From Branchiostoma floridae (taxonomy: Eukaryota; Chordata; Leptocardii; Amphioxiformes; Branchiostomatidae): a stretch of DNA of 36,644 bases. This document shows positions 1 through 12,000 of the stretch, in pieces. Within the stretch, counting starts at the first letter, position 1. Every line of letters starts with the position of its first letter. The stretch is taken from NCBI RefSeq assembly GCF_000003815.2, contig NC_049979.1, positions 33,271,034-33,307,677 on the forward strand, read 5' to 3'. The position numbers were made by a program, and so were the translations under genes. Under the pieces are notes generated by a model, which saw nothing but the letters and a program-made list of their open reading frames with translations, was not told the origin of the DNA and did not search any database.

Positions 1-151
1 CAGAGGAGTGATGCCGGTTTACTCCTCTATTTGTTTCATTAAAATCTCTACCTGTACCATAAGTCATAACAGTTCTGGAAAAAGAATTTCTGTAGAACAT
101 GTCTGACGTCAGCAAGTGCTGGACTTGATATTATGATATTATTGGAAGACG

Positions 152-700
152 TTAATCTTTGTAAGAATAACACATTTTCCTACGCCTTGCTTCAAAGCTG
201 TCGGTCGAATTGTACACAAACATTGTGCTAGCGCTACATCGTCGTGGAAGATTCATGATAATCCTGAAACAGTTGTTATATGCGATCCGGCACTTAGAGA
301 GGACACCCGCACTGACAGATTTCCATAATTGCGCGCCATATATTTGGCCACAGTACGCTTTAAACAAGTTTTTTCTTAACAGGTAGGGAACAAAGGGAAA
401 ACTTGCGATTTATACAATTAGCACGACTATACAGACTTTTCAGCTGCGCACGTACACAGTCGTCATCGCTAAGTGTAGGGTTTAGATGTACACCCAGATC
501 TATATGGGCATACAACTGCATAAAAACAGTTGGTTCACATTTTTCACATTCCTTCTTCGGTGTAACGGGACAACTGTTAAAAAAAGACATCATTTTAGTA
601 GAATTTTGTATACATAGTTGGCTGTTCCCACCATCAGTACAAGTGACACAGATCAAGGAGATGAAGGACAGATAAGAGGTGTGATGCTGTCAATCACCAC
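152..700 (-). pseudogene. LINE (CR1/Jockey-like) ORF2 C-terminal fragment
   Basis: Two overlapping open stretches on the minus strand (about 656-360 and 367-152) read like the region behind the reverse transcriptase domain of CR1/L2/Jockey-type non-LTR elements. Visible blocks are a 'DLGVHLNPTLSDDD' segment (usual form LGV.L...LSDD), 'RANCINRKFSLCS', 'LFKAYCGQIYGAQLW' and 'AYNNCFRIIMNLPRRCSAS'. The frame is broken near 356-366, where a one-base shift after an A-rich run separates KKKL from FKAYC. There are no upstream endonuclease or polymerase motifs, so this is a 5'-truncated, dead copy. Positions 1-150 are probably its 3' flank or untranslated part. Confidence 0.7.
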
Positions 701-740
701 ATAGCAACCAAAAGCCAGGCTCTGGTGGGCTCATGACAAT

Positions 741-1960
741 TACATACATTATCAATATATGTTTGTTTGTTTGTTTATTTATTCGCACAAGTATTACATT
801 AAAACACAAAACGAAAACAATGGATAAAACAGGTGCAGGAGGAGGGAAAAAGCTTGTGAAGCTTATACTTAGCCCTCCTCCTTAAACTAAACAAAATTGA
901 TTATGATATATAATAATAAAGTAAAGTAATACAGTCAAACTTGTATTAGCGGCCACCTTTGCATAACGGCCACCTGCCCATAGTGGCCACTTTTTGTCGG
1001 TCCCTTGGATTCGTAATGATTAAGAAATAGGCTTAGCGGCCACCTGTCCAACGCGGCCACGGCCACACGATTTCCGGTCCCGCAGGTACAAAAACACTGC
1101 CGATTACGGCCACGCGGACCGCTGATCTATGTTTCGGCACGCGTTCGGCCATATACAGCGGCCGTATCGTCACCCTGCCCCGGATTTAAAACCTCTTTGA
1201 CTTATTTTCAAAACAAAACTTCGTAAACTGGCTGACAAACGAGGTCATATAAGGTCAATAGACGACACCACTATTACGGAGGTAAATTGTGGCAAAGTTA
1301 CGTTCTAATACACTATCGCTGATGTTAATTTACATTACAAAAACATTCTAAATAAATTGTTACAAAGACAAAATGATATGAACTTCAGACTATGGTGGAT
1401 TGTATTCTTACATTTATTAAGAGATGAGTCTAAAATGACGTGACTTTTCTTGTGAGTACCACATTAGCATAATGGGCGAATCTGACGTGTGAACGCGAGC
1501 GAGAACACACGGACGGCGAAGTATCAAAGGATACAAGACGAAAGATCAACGAAATATGAAGATACCGGTCTCTTCAGACAATATCAACTGTAGAACATTT
1601 AAAACTTTTTATAGGTTTTGTTTTCTTAATACATATAGTGTAAAAATCATTGCAGTACATGTACAGTACTGTATTATGTGAATAAAGATCAGTGGGTACT
1701 AAAACCATGTGTAACGTATTGCTTGTGGTCAATTAATTAGCATATTCTCTATAGTGGCCACCTCTCTATAGTGGCCAATTTTTACCAGTCCCTTGAGTGG
1801 CCGCTATAGACAGGTTTGACTGTACATAGAATAATAATGATACAATAAGGATAAACAAGTAATTAATGGTATGAATTAACGATGAATGATAAAGTAACGT
1901 AATATGTAGAAAATGATAAATGGAAAACCCAGTTCCCCTGGCTTTTGGCCATTCTCCATC
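741..1960. repeat. Old interspersed repeat, split by the 932-1822 element
   Basis: A GTTTGTTTGTTTATTTATTC tract followed by an A-rich stretch and a GGAGGAGGG / CCCTCCTCC pair. A diverged relative is at about 22080-22560, with the same order of A-rich part, G-rich run, 'aagc...gcttatac' and an AT-rich tail. The left half (741-931) and right half (1823-about 1960) are parted by a later insertion. The T-rich end resembles the reversed tail of a LINE or SINE. The family is not identified. Confidence 0.45.
932..1822. mobile_element. pogo/Tigger-like MITE (TA target duplication)
   Basis: The element begins CAGTCAAACTTGTATTAGCG and ends in the inverted counterpart CGCTATAGACAGGTTTGACTG, flanked on both sides by TA (930-931 and 1823-1824). 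Both ends carry repeated GCGGCCAC/GTGGCCAC units (about 950-1110 and 1755-1803). The CAGTCAAAC terminus and TA duplication fit pogo/Tigger-type Tc1-mariner elements. The 890-bp interior has no meaningful open frame, so it is non-autonomous. Confidence 0.7.
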
Positions 1961-2049
1961 AAGCTTCTAGAGGGCCGGCGGATGTTTGGCGGGCTGCTAT
2001 AAGCGAGATTTAATCAGGCTAGTTTCAAGATAGCGACCCCTCACTGTTC

Positions 2050-2760
2050 CCTGGCCGGCTACACTACTCTGGTCGGCTTACTCTTCTATTTGTTGCATTT
2101 CTACGGTTTCCCAGTGACCCGGAGTCAGGTAGACACTACAAATAATGTACGTTTTTGGCTTATGTGTCATGGTATTTCAACCAAACGACCGAAAACTTGG
2201 TACAGAAGTGCCTTGCACATATGCCCACAGATATTTTTTTCACACCTTTGGCATATGCTACGTCAAAATGGTATGTTTGGATGAACTTTGCCAATTTTCA
2301 TCTAAAATGTGTAATTCTGTAGAGTCCATTGATACACGGAGGGTCTTTGATTAATTTTTTTTTTTTATCTAAACTTTTAAAACTCCTACTTTCATGTTTG
2401 CTTTGTTATACAACCAGACGAGCCGTTTTCCGCTGTGGTGGTTTGCCTTCATCAGTTCAATCACGGTGGTTGTTGATAGGTGACCGCAATTTTTAAGTAG
2501 AGCTAAGGTGTCTGCTTGATAATGCCTTGTTGAATGAGAAGTAGCAATCAGGTTAAGGTAATTTCTCTCCACGTATCGATTCGTAAGTCCCCTGTTATAG
2601 ACCACCTATACAGTAATTTACCTGAGGGGAGTAAAATGTACACCCAAACTAATTCTACTAAATGTATATAAAAGAATGTATTATGACCCCAGTTCAATAC
2701 GGGAAATCTTACATAGCAGCCGAAACGGGAAAGAAGTCCGCTACATAACGTACGCTGCAT
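2050..2760. other. Region downstream of gene 1, no gene seen
   Basis: Positions 2060-2100 resemble window positions 10-50 (TACTC.TCTATTTGTT.CATT), so a repeat end is likely. At 2395-2475, read on the minus strand, there is a TGATGAAGGCAAACC-type stretch of a kind found in retroelement flanks. I could not assign it to a family. Open frames here are short and lack motifs. The 3' untranslated region of gene 1 should lie in this stretch, but I saw no clear polyadenylation signal. Confidence 0.3.
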
Positions 2761-2807
2761 AGTCGAAACACTAATATATTCAAGCTACAATACAATCTAG
2801 AGACAAC

Positions 2808-3090
2808 TTAGGTGCAAACATCAGTAACCATCTTAAGAGCTTTCAAATTATGTAGTGATTTCAAGATTTTATGCTCACTTGGATAGTCATGCAATTTATT
2901 TTTGTCAAAAAAAATTTTGGCAAGGCCACTTTGGTAATAATGGTAAAGCAGAGTTCTGTTATTCCAATCCTGACCAAAAGGATAGAAGCCGTATAATGTA
3001 ATGACATCGCAGAATGTTGAAGCAAGAGTGTAGGTGATAAGTCCAGCCGTCGGGACCTCTAGAAACGTCTTCCTGGTATCATTCCAGAAC
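2808..3090 (-). CDS. Gene 1, exon 5 (motifs S, III, VS; stop)
   Basis: The exon starts after a CCCATCTAG acceptor (phase 2 into the exon) and ends at TAA (2808-2810). It encodes 93 complete residues after the split Lys codon. It contains PTAGLITYTLASTFCDVITL followed by YGFYPF (motif S), HYYQ (motif III), HDYPSE (motif VS, H-x4-E) and a Cys two residues before the end. There is no early Met, so it is easy to miss. It is separated from exon 4 by a 7.5 kb intron. The matching phase and motif order make the link to exon 4 convincing, though only a transcript would prove it. Confidence 0.88.
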
Positions 3091-6000
3091 CTAGATGGGC
3101 ATTAGAAGCTGTTAATATATACATATTTATATAAATGTATATATAAAAATATATTTATATATATAAAAATATACACCCATATATATATATATATATATAT
3201 GGGTGGGTGGGTGTGGGTGAGTGTATGAAATATGTTAAATATGGTCAACTAGAAAACAAGGCTTAAGTAGCCACAGTAGTGCAGTAGGTACAATGTTTCA
3301 CGTAATGAGTTATTCACATTCCTCGAATCAAGTACAATAGATTTTAAGAGACTCAATGCTACAGGCAGATTTCATTATATATTCAGATGTGACAACTCCC
3401 ACATTGCTAAAATAGGTGAATATATAAAAGATTGCTTTGTCATAAGAAAAACTGCCGAAACTCATAATTAGCCCCACTCGATTGTAGTACAATGTTTTAG
3501 GCTAGCTCACATTGTTTTAGAAATAAGGATGTCAAATTTCATTCTATATTCATGATCTGTATATGTACCATATTCAATAGTTGCGTTATTAATAAGGATG
3601 ACAAGTTTGCTTCTTCTTTCTTTTTGCCATACATTGTACAGTGCACGATCGTTGCGCAATAAAGTTCTTCATACATTTGTGGTTAATTTAATACATTGTG
3701 ACGACTGATGTTTGTTAACCGTAACCGTCTTATCCATTTATTTTTTCTTACAGAATAATAAATTCTGTCACGATGGTTTCCATTTTCAATCAAGGAAGGA
3801 AACGTGCTTCAAATAAAATAAAATGTTGGCAAAAAGAACTACCAACACAAGCGTTCGCAGAACTCAACCTTCGTGAAATGGGTCATGCATATGGTGCGGT
3901 GGTGGAGGGTTTATATGTAGACGTGTCATTGGCTAGCTTTAGTTATGTGTCGTCCACAGAGCTTCGCTTGTAAGTGGAAGTGAGAAGGCGAGGTGTTGAG
4001 AGGATGTTGTTGGTTTTAAATATGAAACTGTGAGGGGCATATCAGGATGAGCGTATTCTACGTCAGGCCGACATTATTGGAGACTTTTGTATGTCATTAA
4101 GAATCTAAACGGCAAGTTACTTGGAATCTTGGCAGTAGGTGGTCAATATTATCTGTGAAATGCATTGAGAAGTTGTAGAATATAATGCGAAGACACAGGG
4201 TTCGTGGTTTTTACTATGGAATGGAATGTATGTGTATGTTATGGCCTGCTACAAATTGTGTAAAATGAAACCGTGTCTCTACGATTTACGGGAGCTGATG
4301 AAGGCCTGCTTACGCTTTTTAGGAGAAAGCATGGAGACCGTCACATAGGGAGGTGCGCCGAAAAAAGGGATTTAGGCAGTAGGGTGTATTTGAAAAGTAT
4401 TCTATCATCCATCCTTTCTTGTCTGTGCACATGACACAAACTATCCATTCATTTCCATGGACAAAGCAAATACCTTTCATTGTCTTTTGAAGATAAAGAC
4501 TTATATTGACTGGGCTAAAATCGACTGTTGCATCAAAATATTAATAAAATAACACATAAAACAATAACGTTGACCACATCAAGGCCGTCATTGGTGAGAT
4601 CCACATAAATGATCTTCACATCCCCAGCGAACAGGTCCAAAATGCAATGGCTGGTGTCGTCACGGAATGCTCCTTCTCAGGTACATATAAGTATAACTTC
4701 CATTTTGGGCTTGCGACTTGGAACTCATGGAACTTTTCAGATGACCACTTTTCTCTTACCCAATCGTTTTAGCAACCTATCAGTACAAATGACATGAATC
4801 TGCTAACTAGCACTTGCGATTGTAAATACTTTGTGATTGTTGTACTTTTTTTCTAATGTATGTATTCATGTTAATTGAAGCTTGGAAGATTAGCCCGTGA
4901 GGGCTAAAAGGTTTCTTAATAAACAACAACAACAACGACCTACCCTAGATTAAATTGCAGAGAAATCAAGACATCAAAGTATAACTATCCATCTGGGCTT
5001 GCGACTTGTGACTCATGGAACTTTCGACATGACCCCGTGCGTGTCTCTCACCTAATCGTTCTCGCGACATATCAGTACAAATGACGTGATTATGTTAATT
5101 ACCACTTGTGACCTATATACTCTACATTACATCGCTTGAAAAACAAGACATAAAAGTATAACTTCCATTTTGGGCTTGCGACTTGGAACTCATTGAAATT
5201 CTGACATAACCCCGTGTCTCTTGCCCAAACGTTCTCGCCACATATCAGTACAAATGGCCGTGCCCTGGCGGGAACGCTTTATCCGCCCGCACGGGGCTTG
5301 TCAGTCAATAGGACCATACGCCTCGCGACATCTTTTCTGTCCGGGATAACATACAGCATGAATAATTTCTTCCTTGGAAGAGAGACCAAATGCTTATCCC
5401 GACAAGAAATTTGTCCGATTTCAGCAGGTAGGATAACAAATCCACCGCCGAAAGCAAATGTATCAATGGTTGCAACAATGATGATGTAACAGTCGTAACA
5501 TTCTTTGTTTCACAATGCAGTCCACTACATTGTGTATCCCATATGTCTAATGTACAATCCCTATAAACAAGCTCATCAATGACTGCAAGTTACTGTGAAA
5601 AACAAACCCTGCTTTGTTCAACAGTGTATTGTACCGGTAGTAACTGTTACATGTGCAACCCTTTCAAAACGTATAATATACGCCCCTGTATACAATATCA
5701 TCATTGCCCTTAGTCTACATATTATCAAATCTTACGGGGAACATGCACACCCCATCATGTATAATGTAATGTCCCTATAAACCATTTCTCTATTGCGCAA
5801 CTATGACCTTTGGGATTACTTCCTGTGGGGATGGGGTAAGTCACAACTGCAGCCCATCGGCATGACGTAATATCACCTAAATATATCACGATTGCGTAAT
5901 ACCCACGATTGCGTAATACCCACGATTGCGTAAAGCCCATTTTCCACCTAGAAGCATCCCCTGCAAAACCGTCAGAAGCCACTAGACGAAAAAACACCTC

Positions 6001-9000
6001 GTACGTTTCTTCTCCTTCTCAAGAACTACCCACATACCAAAAATCAGATCAATCTGTCATGGTCTTACGCAGCTGGACTGTTCACAGACACGCCCTATAT
6101 AAGGTATCTACACATACCCGTTGTATCATGCAAATTACCACCTGATTTGCATAACAAGTATACAATTATGTACATCATTACGTAAGCTGTTAGCATACCT
6201 ACAGTCATTAACATCCATCAACCCCTTCTTGCATTATTCCTTCTCAAAACCTAAAACAAGAATTACTTCAACGCCCCTGCGAAACCCCTAGGTGGCCAAA
6301 ACTTACACACCTTACTATGCTTTTACACAGCTGCCTACCACTTACAAATCATCAAACAAGTCCCAAACAAAAAATAGCAAAACCGGAAGTTTCGCAACAA
6401 TACCATAACACGCCGCTAGAGCGCCCTACCGTAACGCAATTCCTGCCATTCCTTTGTCATGTCTAATCCTACCCACATACTAAAAATTAAAACCATCCAT
6501 CCACGCGTTCCCTAGTTATCAGGATGACAAACGACCACCTGACATCAAAACAGCACTGACTACAAACCCTCCGTTTCACGAAGGGAATAATGTATTGTCA
6601 AGTGGCCATTAATGGAGTGTGGTAAGGAGCGCTCACGGAGCCAGGCCCACTGTGCCCATAGGGGCACGATAGGCTGGGCACGAGGGGCCGACTGCTGTAC
6701 CATTATACGTGTCGGGGGCCTTTCTTAACTGGAAAAGTACAAAATTTCAATCAATTTGTTATGTTTTCTCACTTTACTATTTATCAATAGAGCACCCCTG
6801 CTGTTGTTCCCAATAATTATTTTTTAACAAATCAGTTTAATTTCTCAAAAAACACCCTTTAGGTATCAAAGAGACGATGGTCACGAGAGACTGAAAATAT
6901 AGGCTTTCTCCTAAACAATTTTTTGATAAATTATTTAATTTTTTCTATAACTGCAGTGCCCATTCTTTGATTCTCAACCATTAGTTTTTAACAAATGAGC
7001 TTGATTGCTTTCAAACAGACCCCATAGGTTCTCTCATGGGAGACCATGGTCACGAGAGGCCGAAACTATAGGCTTTCTCCTAACTGGGAAAAACCTATTT
7101 TCAGTCAATTTTTATAATGTTTTCTATCACTAGAGCAATCATTCTCTATTATCAGTTCTTAACAAATAAACTTATCTATCCAAAAGAGACCCCTTAGCCT
7201 AGAGGCATAGAGACTATGGTCACGACAGGCTGAAACTATGGGCTTTCTGCTAACTGTGAGAAACAAATTTTCTATCATTTTAAGATATTTTCTATCACTA
7301 TGTAGAGCATCTATTCGGTGATTCTCAATCATCATTCTTTAAAAAATAAGCTTCTCTAATATTTAAAGGGGTCTTTTTTTAGTAATTAAGTTGATTTGTT
7401 AAGAACTGATGATTGAGAATCACAGGATGGTTGCCGTAGTGTTAAAAACTAATGATTGAGAATCACAGAATGGGTGCTCTTGCGATTAATAATACAATGG
7501 GAAAACACAAAAAAATGATTGAAAATTTGCTTTTCCCAGTTTTTCCGAATAAGTATTGATGATTGTTGATGTAAGAGTATTTGAGTTCTATGTTTTCGAG
7601 TGGCTGTATTTACGAAGATTGTATTACGCGAAGGATATTTGTAGGGCATTGCTATTAACAACAAAGGAGATCTCTTATGACGAGTGACCGATCATAAATG
7701 CTTCACATTCATTATACAAATTAAGTCCTCTTTTTCATTTAACATATCAATCGATCTACTCTACCTTAATAACAATGTGTTCAAAATATTCAAAAAAACT
7801 TCGCAAAGAAAACTATTGTAGTATTTTCTCATAAATTATGTAAATGGCGCCATCATTTTCATGACTTACGTCCGCATGTTCAACATAACGTACATGTTAC
7901 TGTATACACTGTAGAACGCCTTGTGAAAATTCACAAAGTCGATGGTAAATTGGAGAATTACCTAGTTTCGGTCTCGCGAGAGACCACGAGACTAGGTCGG
8001 GCTTGCGTAGATCAAGATCATACTTTTCTAGGATATGCATGAGGACAAAGATTTGGTCGATATATGACCTCCCATGGCCAATCCTGAAGCCCGCTTGTTT
8101 CTGTCTCCTGTGGACATCAACAACCCTACTTATTCTACTCAGCAACAGCGAAGACAGCACTTTACCTGGCATAGGAAGCAGGGCAATTCGACATATACGA
8201 CATATGCTTAGCTTACGATCACCAAGCAATAGGGAGGAAAGTTAGGGAAACAACAGCGCACTTCAGGCCTATTACACCACCCTCCGGGCAAATTTTAACT
8301 CCAACCCGGAACCATAAGAATATCCAAGCAGATCCTACGGTAGCATAATATAGTATAAAAAGCTGCCAGAGGAGCTTAGCTGGTCAAGAAGTGTGTGTTT
8401 TGCTACCGGGAATCTGCCGTCACTGAAAAAGGGAGGGACATTTTTATTCAATAGCGTTGCTGTCCCCATATTAACAGTTACAAGAATTTCCATGGTGCTA
8501 ATGATTTACGTCTTTTTCCTTGACAAATCAGTAACCAGTAGTAGGTTAGCACCAAACAGGAAGGAGAAAACAATTGGATGTTAATGCCTCGTTCTTATTG
8601 AAATGTAAAAATGCTATCGCCTGCCTTTACGACTTGATAATGAGCAAATTTTCGACAATATCATCCTTTTGTCTTTCCACAAACCCTGTAATCTTTTACA
8701 AAATATGGACCACACCATTCACATTAGTTGATGGCTTGGAATATCATGACAGCCACGGGTGGGATTTCACCCCCTACGAATTGCTCTCGCCTGTGAAGAC
8801 ACGAATAATTCAAATAGTAGCCAAAAATGTAACAATTTAGTTCCAAGAATGATTGTTTGACAGATAAACCAGCTACTCAGGCTCTCTGTCCGATCACATC
8901 AAATCGCTACCGTCACTGATCATGGAGGCGGTTTATGTCTGTCGCTAAATTCGGTACAAAACGTTACCATCACGAGTACGATGATTGCCACGGTCACTAT

Positions 9001-12000
9001 TATCTACGTAAAATACTAGAATTTGACATTTTATGACGAATTACAGTTTTTCCAGCTTTCTAAAGAAAAAAACGAGGAATGGGTCATTGACAGACAACCT
9101 TTTCTCCCATCTTGCTTACGAAATGTTGTACAGAAACAACTGTAACACAGGTTACCATTCTTTAATGCTTTTTAAGCTTTCTGTCAGACCTAGTGTAAAA
9201 GTGCTGCTCAGTTTTCAAATGAGCCTAGGGACGACAACTTATGTCTAAATGATGTAGCCAATAATGTTAATCATATAATGTTAATCATTTCGAAAATAAA
9301 GGGCTAAGTATAGAGTCGATTCCATATTACCAAGAGGGTATTTTTTTCCTTTGTTAATCTTAATAACATCTGTGTAATGTTCTAAATAGTTTCTACAGTG
9401 TTCATACATGTTAGAAACATTTCTAACATCAAATACATTACTTCTGTTAGTTTCTTAACTGTTCCAACATAGATTCATCATTTGTGATCACATGTTCGAA
9501 CATGTTCGAACATGGAAACAAAGTGCTAAAACTGGGTCAGTGGGCTCGGGAGAGGGCAATTCACACATCCCTGCCAAGTACAGGAAATTCTGTCTGTCTC
9601 AAACCTATCACAAAAGAGCCACCAGTGTCTAGACTACTAAAGAAAATCTAAAAATACAAGACCCAAACGAAAGACCCAGCTTAGCAGCTTGGTTTATGGT
9701 GGTAATAAAAGTTTTTATGGAGGGAAAAAATGACGCACATTGTTGGAACATTTGATCACATGTACGTTCCATCAATAATAAAAAACACATAGATGTTGTT
9801 CTGAATAAAGAGATATTTGTACCATTAATTTCCGAACGTTTCCAACATATACAGATAGGTTCAAACATGTTCAAACTTTCATTTTCAATTGTTTGAACAG
9901 AATTTCAGTGGTGGAAATATTCTTTTACTTAGAATAGTTCAAACTTACTACAAATATTATTTCTAAACCCTCTCGGTGACTCGGAATTGACGCTACTGTT
10001 GCAACAAACGTTAACGATAACGTCTGTTACCCGCCCTGCAATACATAACCAATGGGTAATAAGTTGCCATTTGTTGGCCTTGGTTAAAAGAGTATTTTTC
10101 CTAGACGATCAGGTAGGCTTCACGAAAAAAATAAGGCGATTTTTTCTTCGAACAAAAAATTAAAATTGTTTACACTTCAATGAGAACTGAAGTAATAGCC
10201 GTTGTTCTAGTCGACTGGAGGCAGATCCTACATGACAAATTGTCACCCTTCGCTGCCTACAATCCTTGGCCAGTTTATGACCATCTTATGCAATTTTAGG
10301 ATCTGCTGGAAAATTAACTGGTTGAATCACTGACACACGCGCCGATACTAACAAGACAATAAAGCACTTTGTTTGGTGACCCACTCAAGTAAGTAGGTGT
10401 TGTGCTCGTTTCATAAGTTTATAATTATAGAAAGGTTTATACCATATAAAAGAAAATAACACAACCTTCAAAATTATTATAATGCTACATATGACTTTAC
10501 TACTACTACAACTACAACTACTACTACTACTATTATTTGCAAGTTTGTTAAAAGTTAGTATTTAAATTGCCATTTTCTGTAATTTTGAATATGATTTAGC
10601 AAAAACAACAACATTATACTCACTTTCTGACCAGTGCCCTTGTTGGATACTTAGAGTTTGTGATTGTTATGTTGAGATGTGACTTCCTCACTACGTCGTT
10701 TAAAGTCTTTAGATTATTGTTGTGATTGAGTACATAGCTTATTATAGAGTTGTTTCGAGATCGTAGCCAATTTGGATCTATGCCTTTCTTCTGCAATTTC
10801 CCCAAAAATACGTCGTTCACAACTGTCAAGTTGACCTTCTGGCCAACATCCTGTTGAGACAAGGAGGAGTAATTGGATTCAGCTTCTGTTTTGTGTGGGA
10901 ACTATATCAATTAGAAAAATTAAGAAACATTTATCATGTAGAAGGAAAATGTAGTGTAATTATTTACATGTCTATTTGATATAAACCCCAATGATTTTTG
11001 AAAGAAGTCAATTAAATAATATAACCTTTTCAAACGATTCGATCGGTGAATGTGCCACTCTGATCACAAACTCATTGCTGTCAATTTTCATTCCACAGCC
11101 ACTAGAGAGGAGAATGCCACCATTCCCGACGATTGCGCATGTGCGGTAATGTCCAACTGGTGATCTTCTGGTACACTGCTTCTCAGTTCGAAATTCCGAA
11201 GATTTTGTGGCAGGATATGAATATGGAAGGAAATGCCGACACGTCAAGAATCGTTTTCTTGTCATATTTCTGAAAGAAAGACTAGAATGTTTACTGCCTT
11301 ATGGCCATGGAACGGACATGTAATTCGTGATAAAGGTAATTTTTAGCGTGAATAGTTGTTCAAGTCTTAGAGTGTACATATTTGTAAAATCATGTCTTAC
11401 AGTGTATAATTCGGAAATCACAATAGAAGTTGTATTTAGCATCGATGAAACGGTAACATTTTAGTTTTTTTGCGTTTGATTTAGGTGAGACAGGATTTAG
11501 AAAAAATGCTTTGCCTTAAATGGAGTGCAGGTGGTCGAACAGAAGTAGAAAATGACTAATCGGCCTATTCTGATTTCCATACCTGATAAAGTCGGCGGCG
11601 GTGACGTTGTGCCATACTGATCGTGATGCTCTCTTATGTTGAGAGACGGGAAATATCATTCTGTGTATGTAATAATTATAGACATGGTCATTTCTTTCAC
11701 ATTATAGTCCGAAGGTTAATCACTCAATTGGATAAATAGACTAAAGACGAGTAAACAGTGCAGACAGTGTAACAAGTGAGACCAAAACAATATGTTTAGT
11801 GCAATATGGCTTTTTGTAAACAGATGCAAATAGAAATTTAGGATTATATATCGTTAAAAAATGAGTAAGTTTTATCATGTAATGGGGAAAGTTGTTTCTT
11901 TCTTGATTTGGAAAAAAATTTAAAATAAATATGTTGGCTTCTCTTAACCTTGTTCTTTCGTGATTAAAAGGTTTGAATAAATACGTTTTGGCTGAACTGT

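Noticed and set aside
2369-2760. Minus-strand frames downstream of gene 1, considered as a retroelement (Penelope-type) end or another exon
   Set aside because: Only a short TGATGAAGGCAAACC-like word is suggestive; no GIY-YIG or RT motif could be seen, so I kept it as unassigned sequence.
5214-5489. 91-codon plus-strand frame near the R1 start
   Set aside because: Overlaps the threefold repeat block, has no motif, and lies in the last intron of gene 1 on the opposite strand.
5887-5937. CRISPR-like direct repeats (also 16653-16699)
   Set aside because: Units of 16-17 bp are contiguous without spacers, and the DNA is eukaryotic.
11741-11948. Continuation of the stem-exon frame with a hydrophobic C-terminus (HIVLVSLVTLSALF)
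   Set aside because: Type II enzymes have the anchor at the N-terminus, and the GTTAAG donor at 11948 joins in the correct phase to exon 3. The rest is AT-rich intron.
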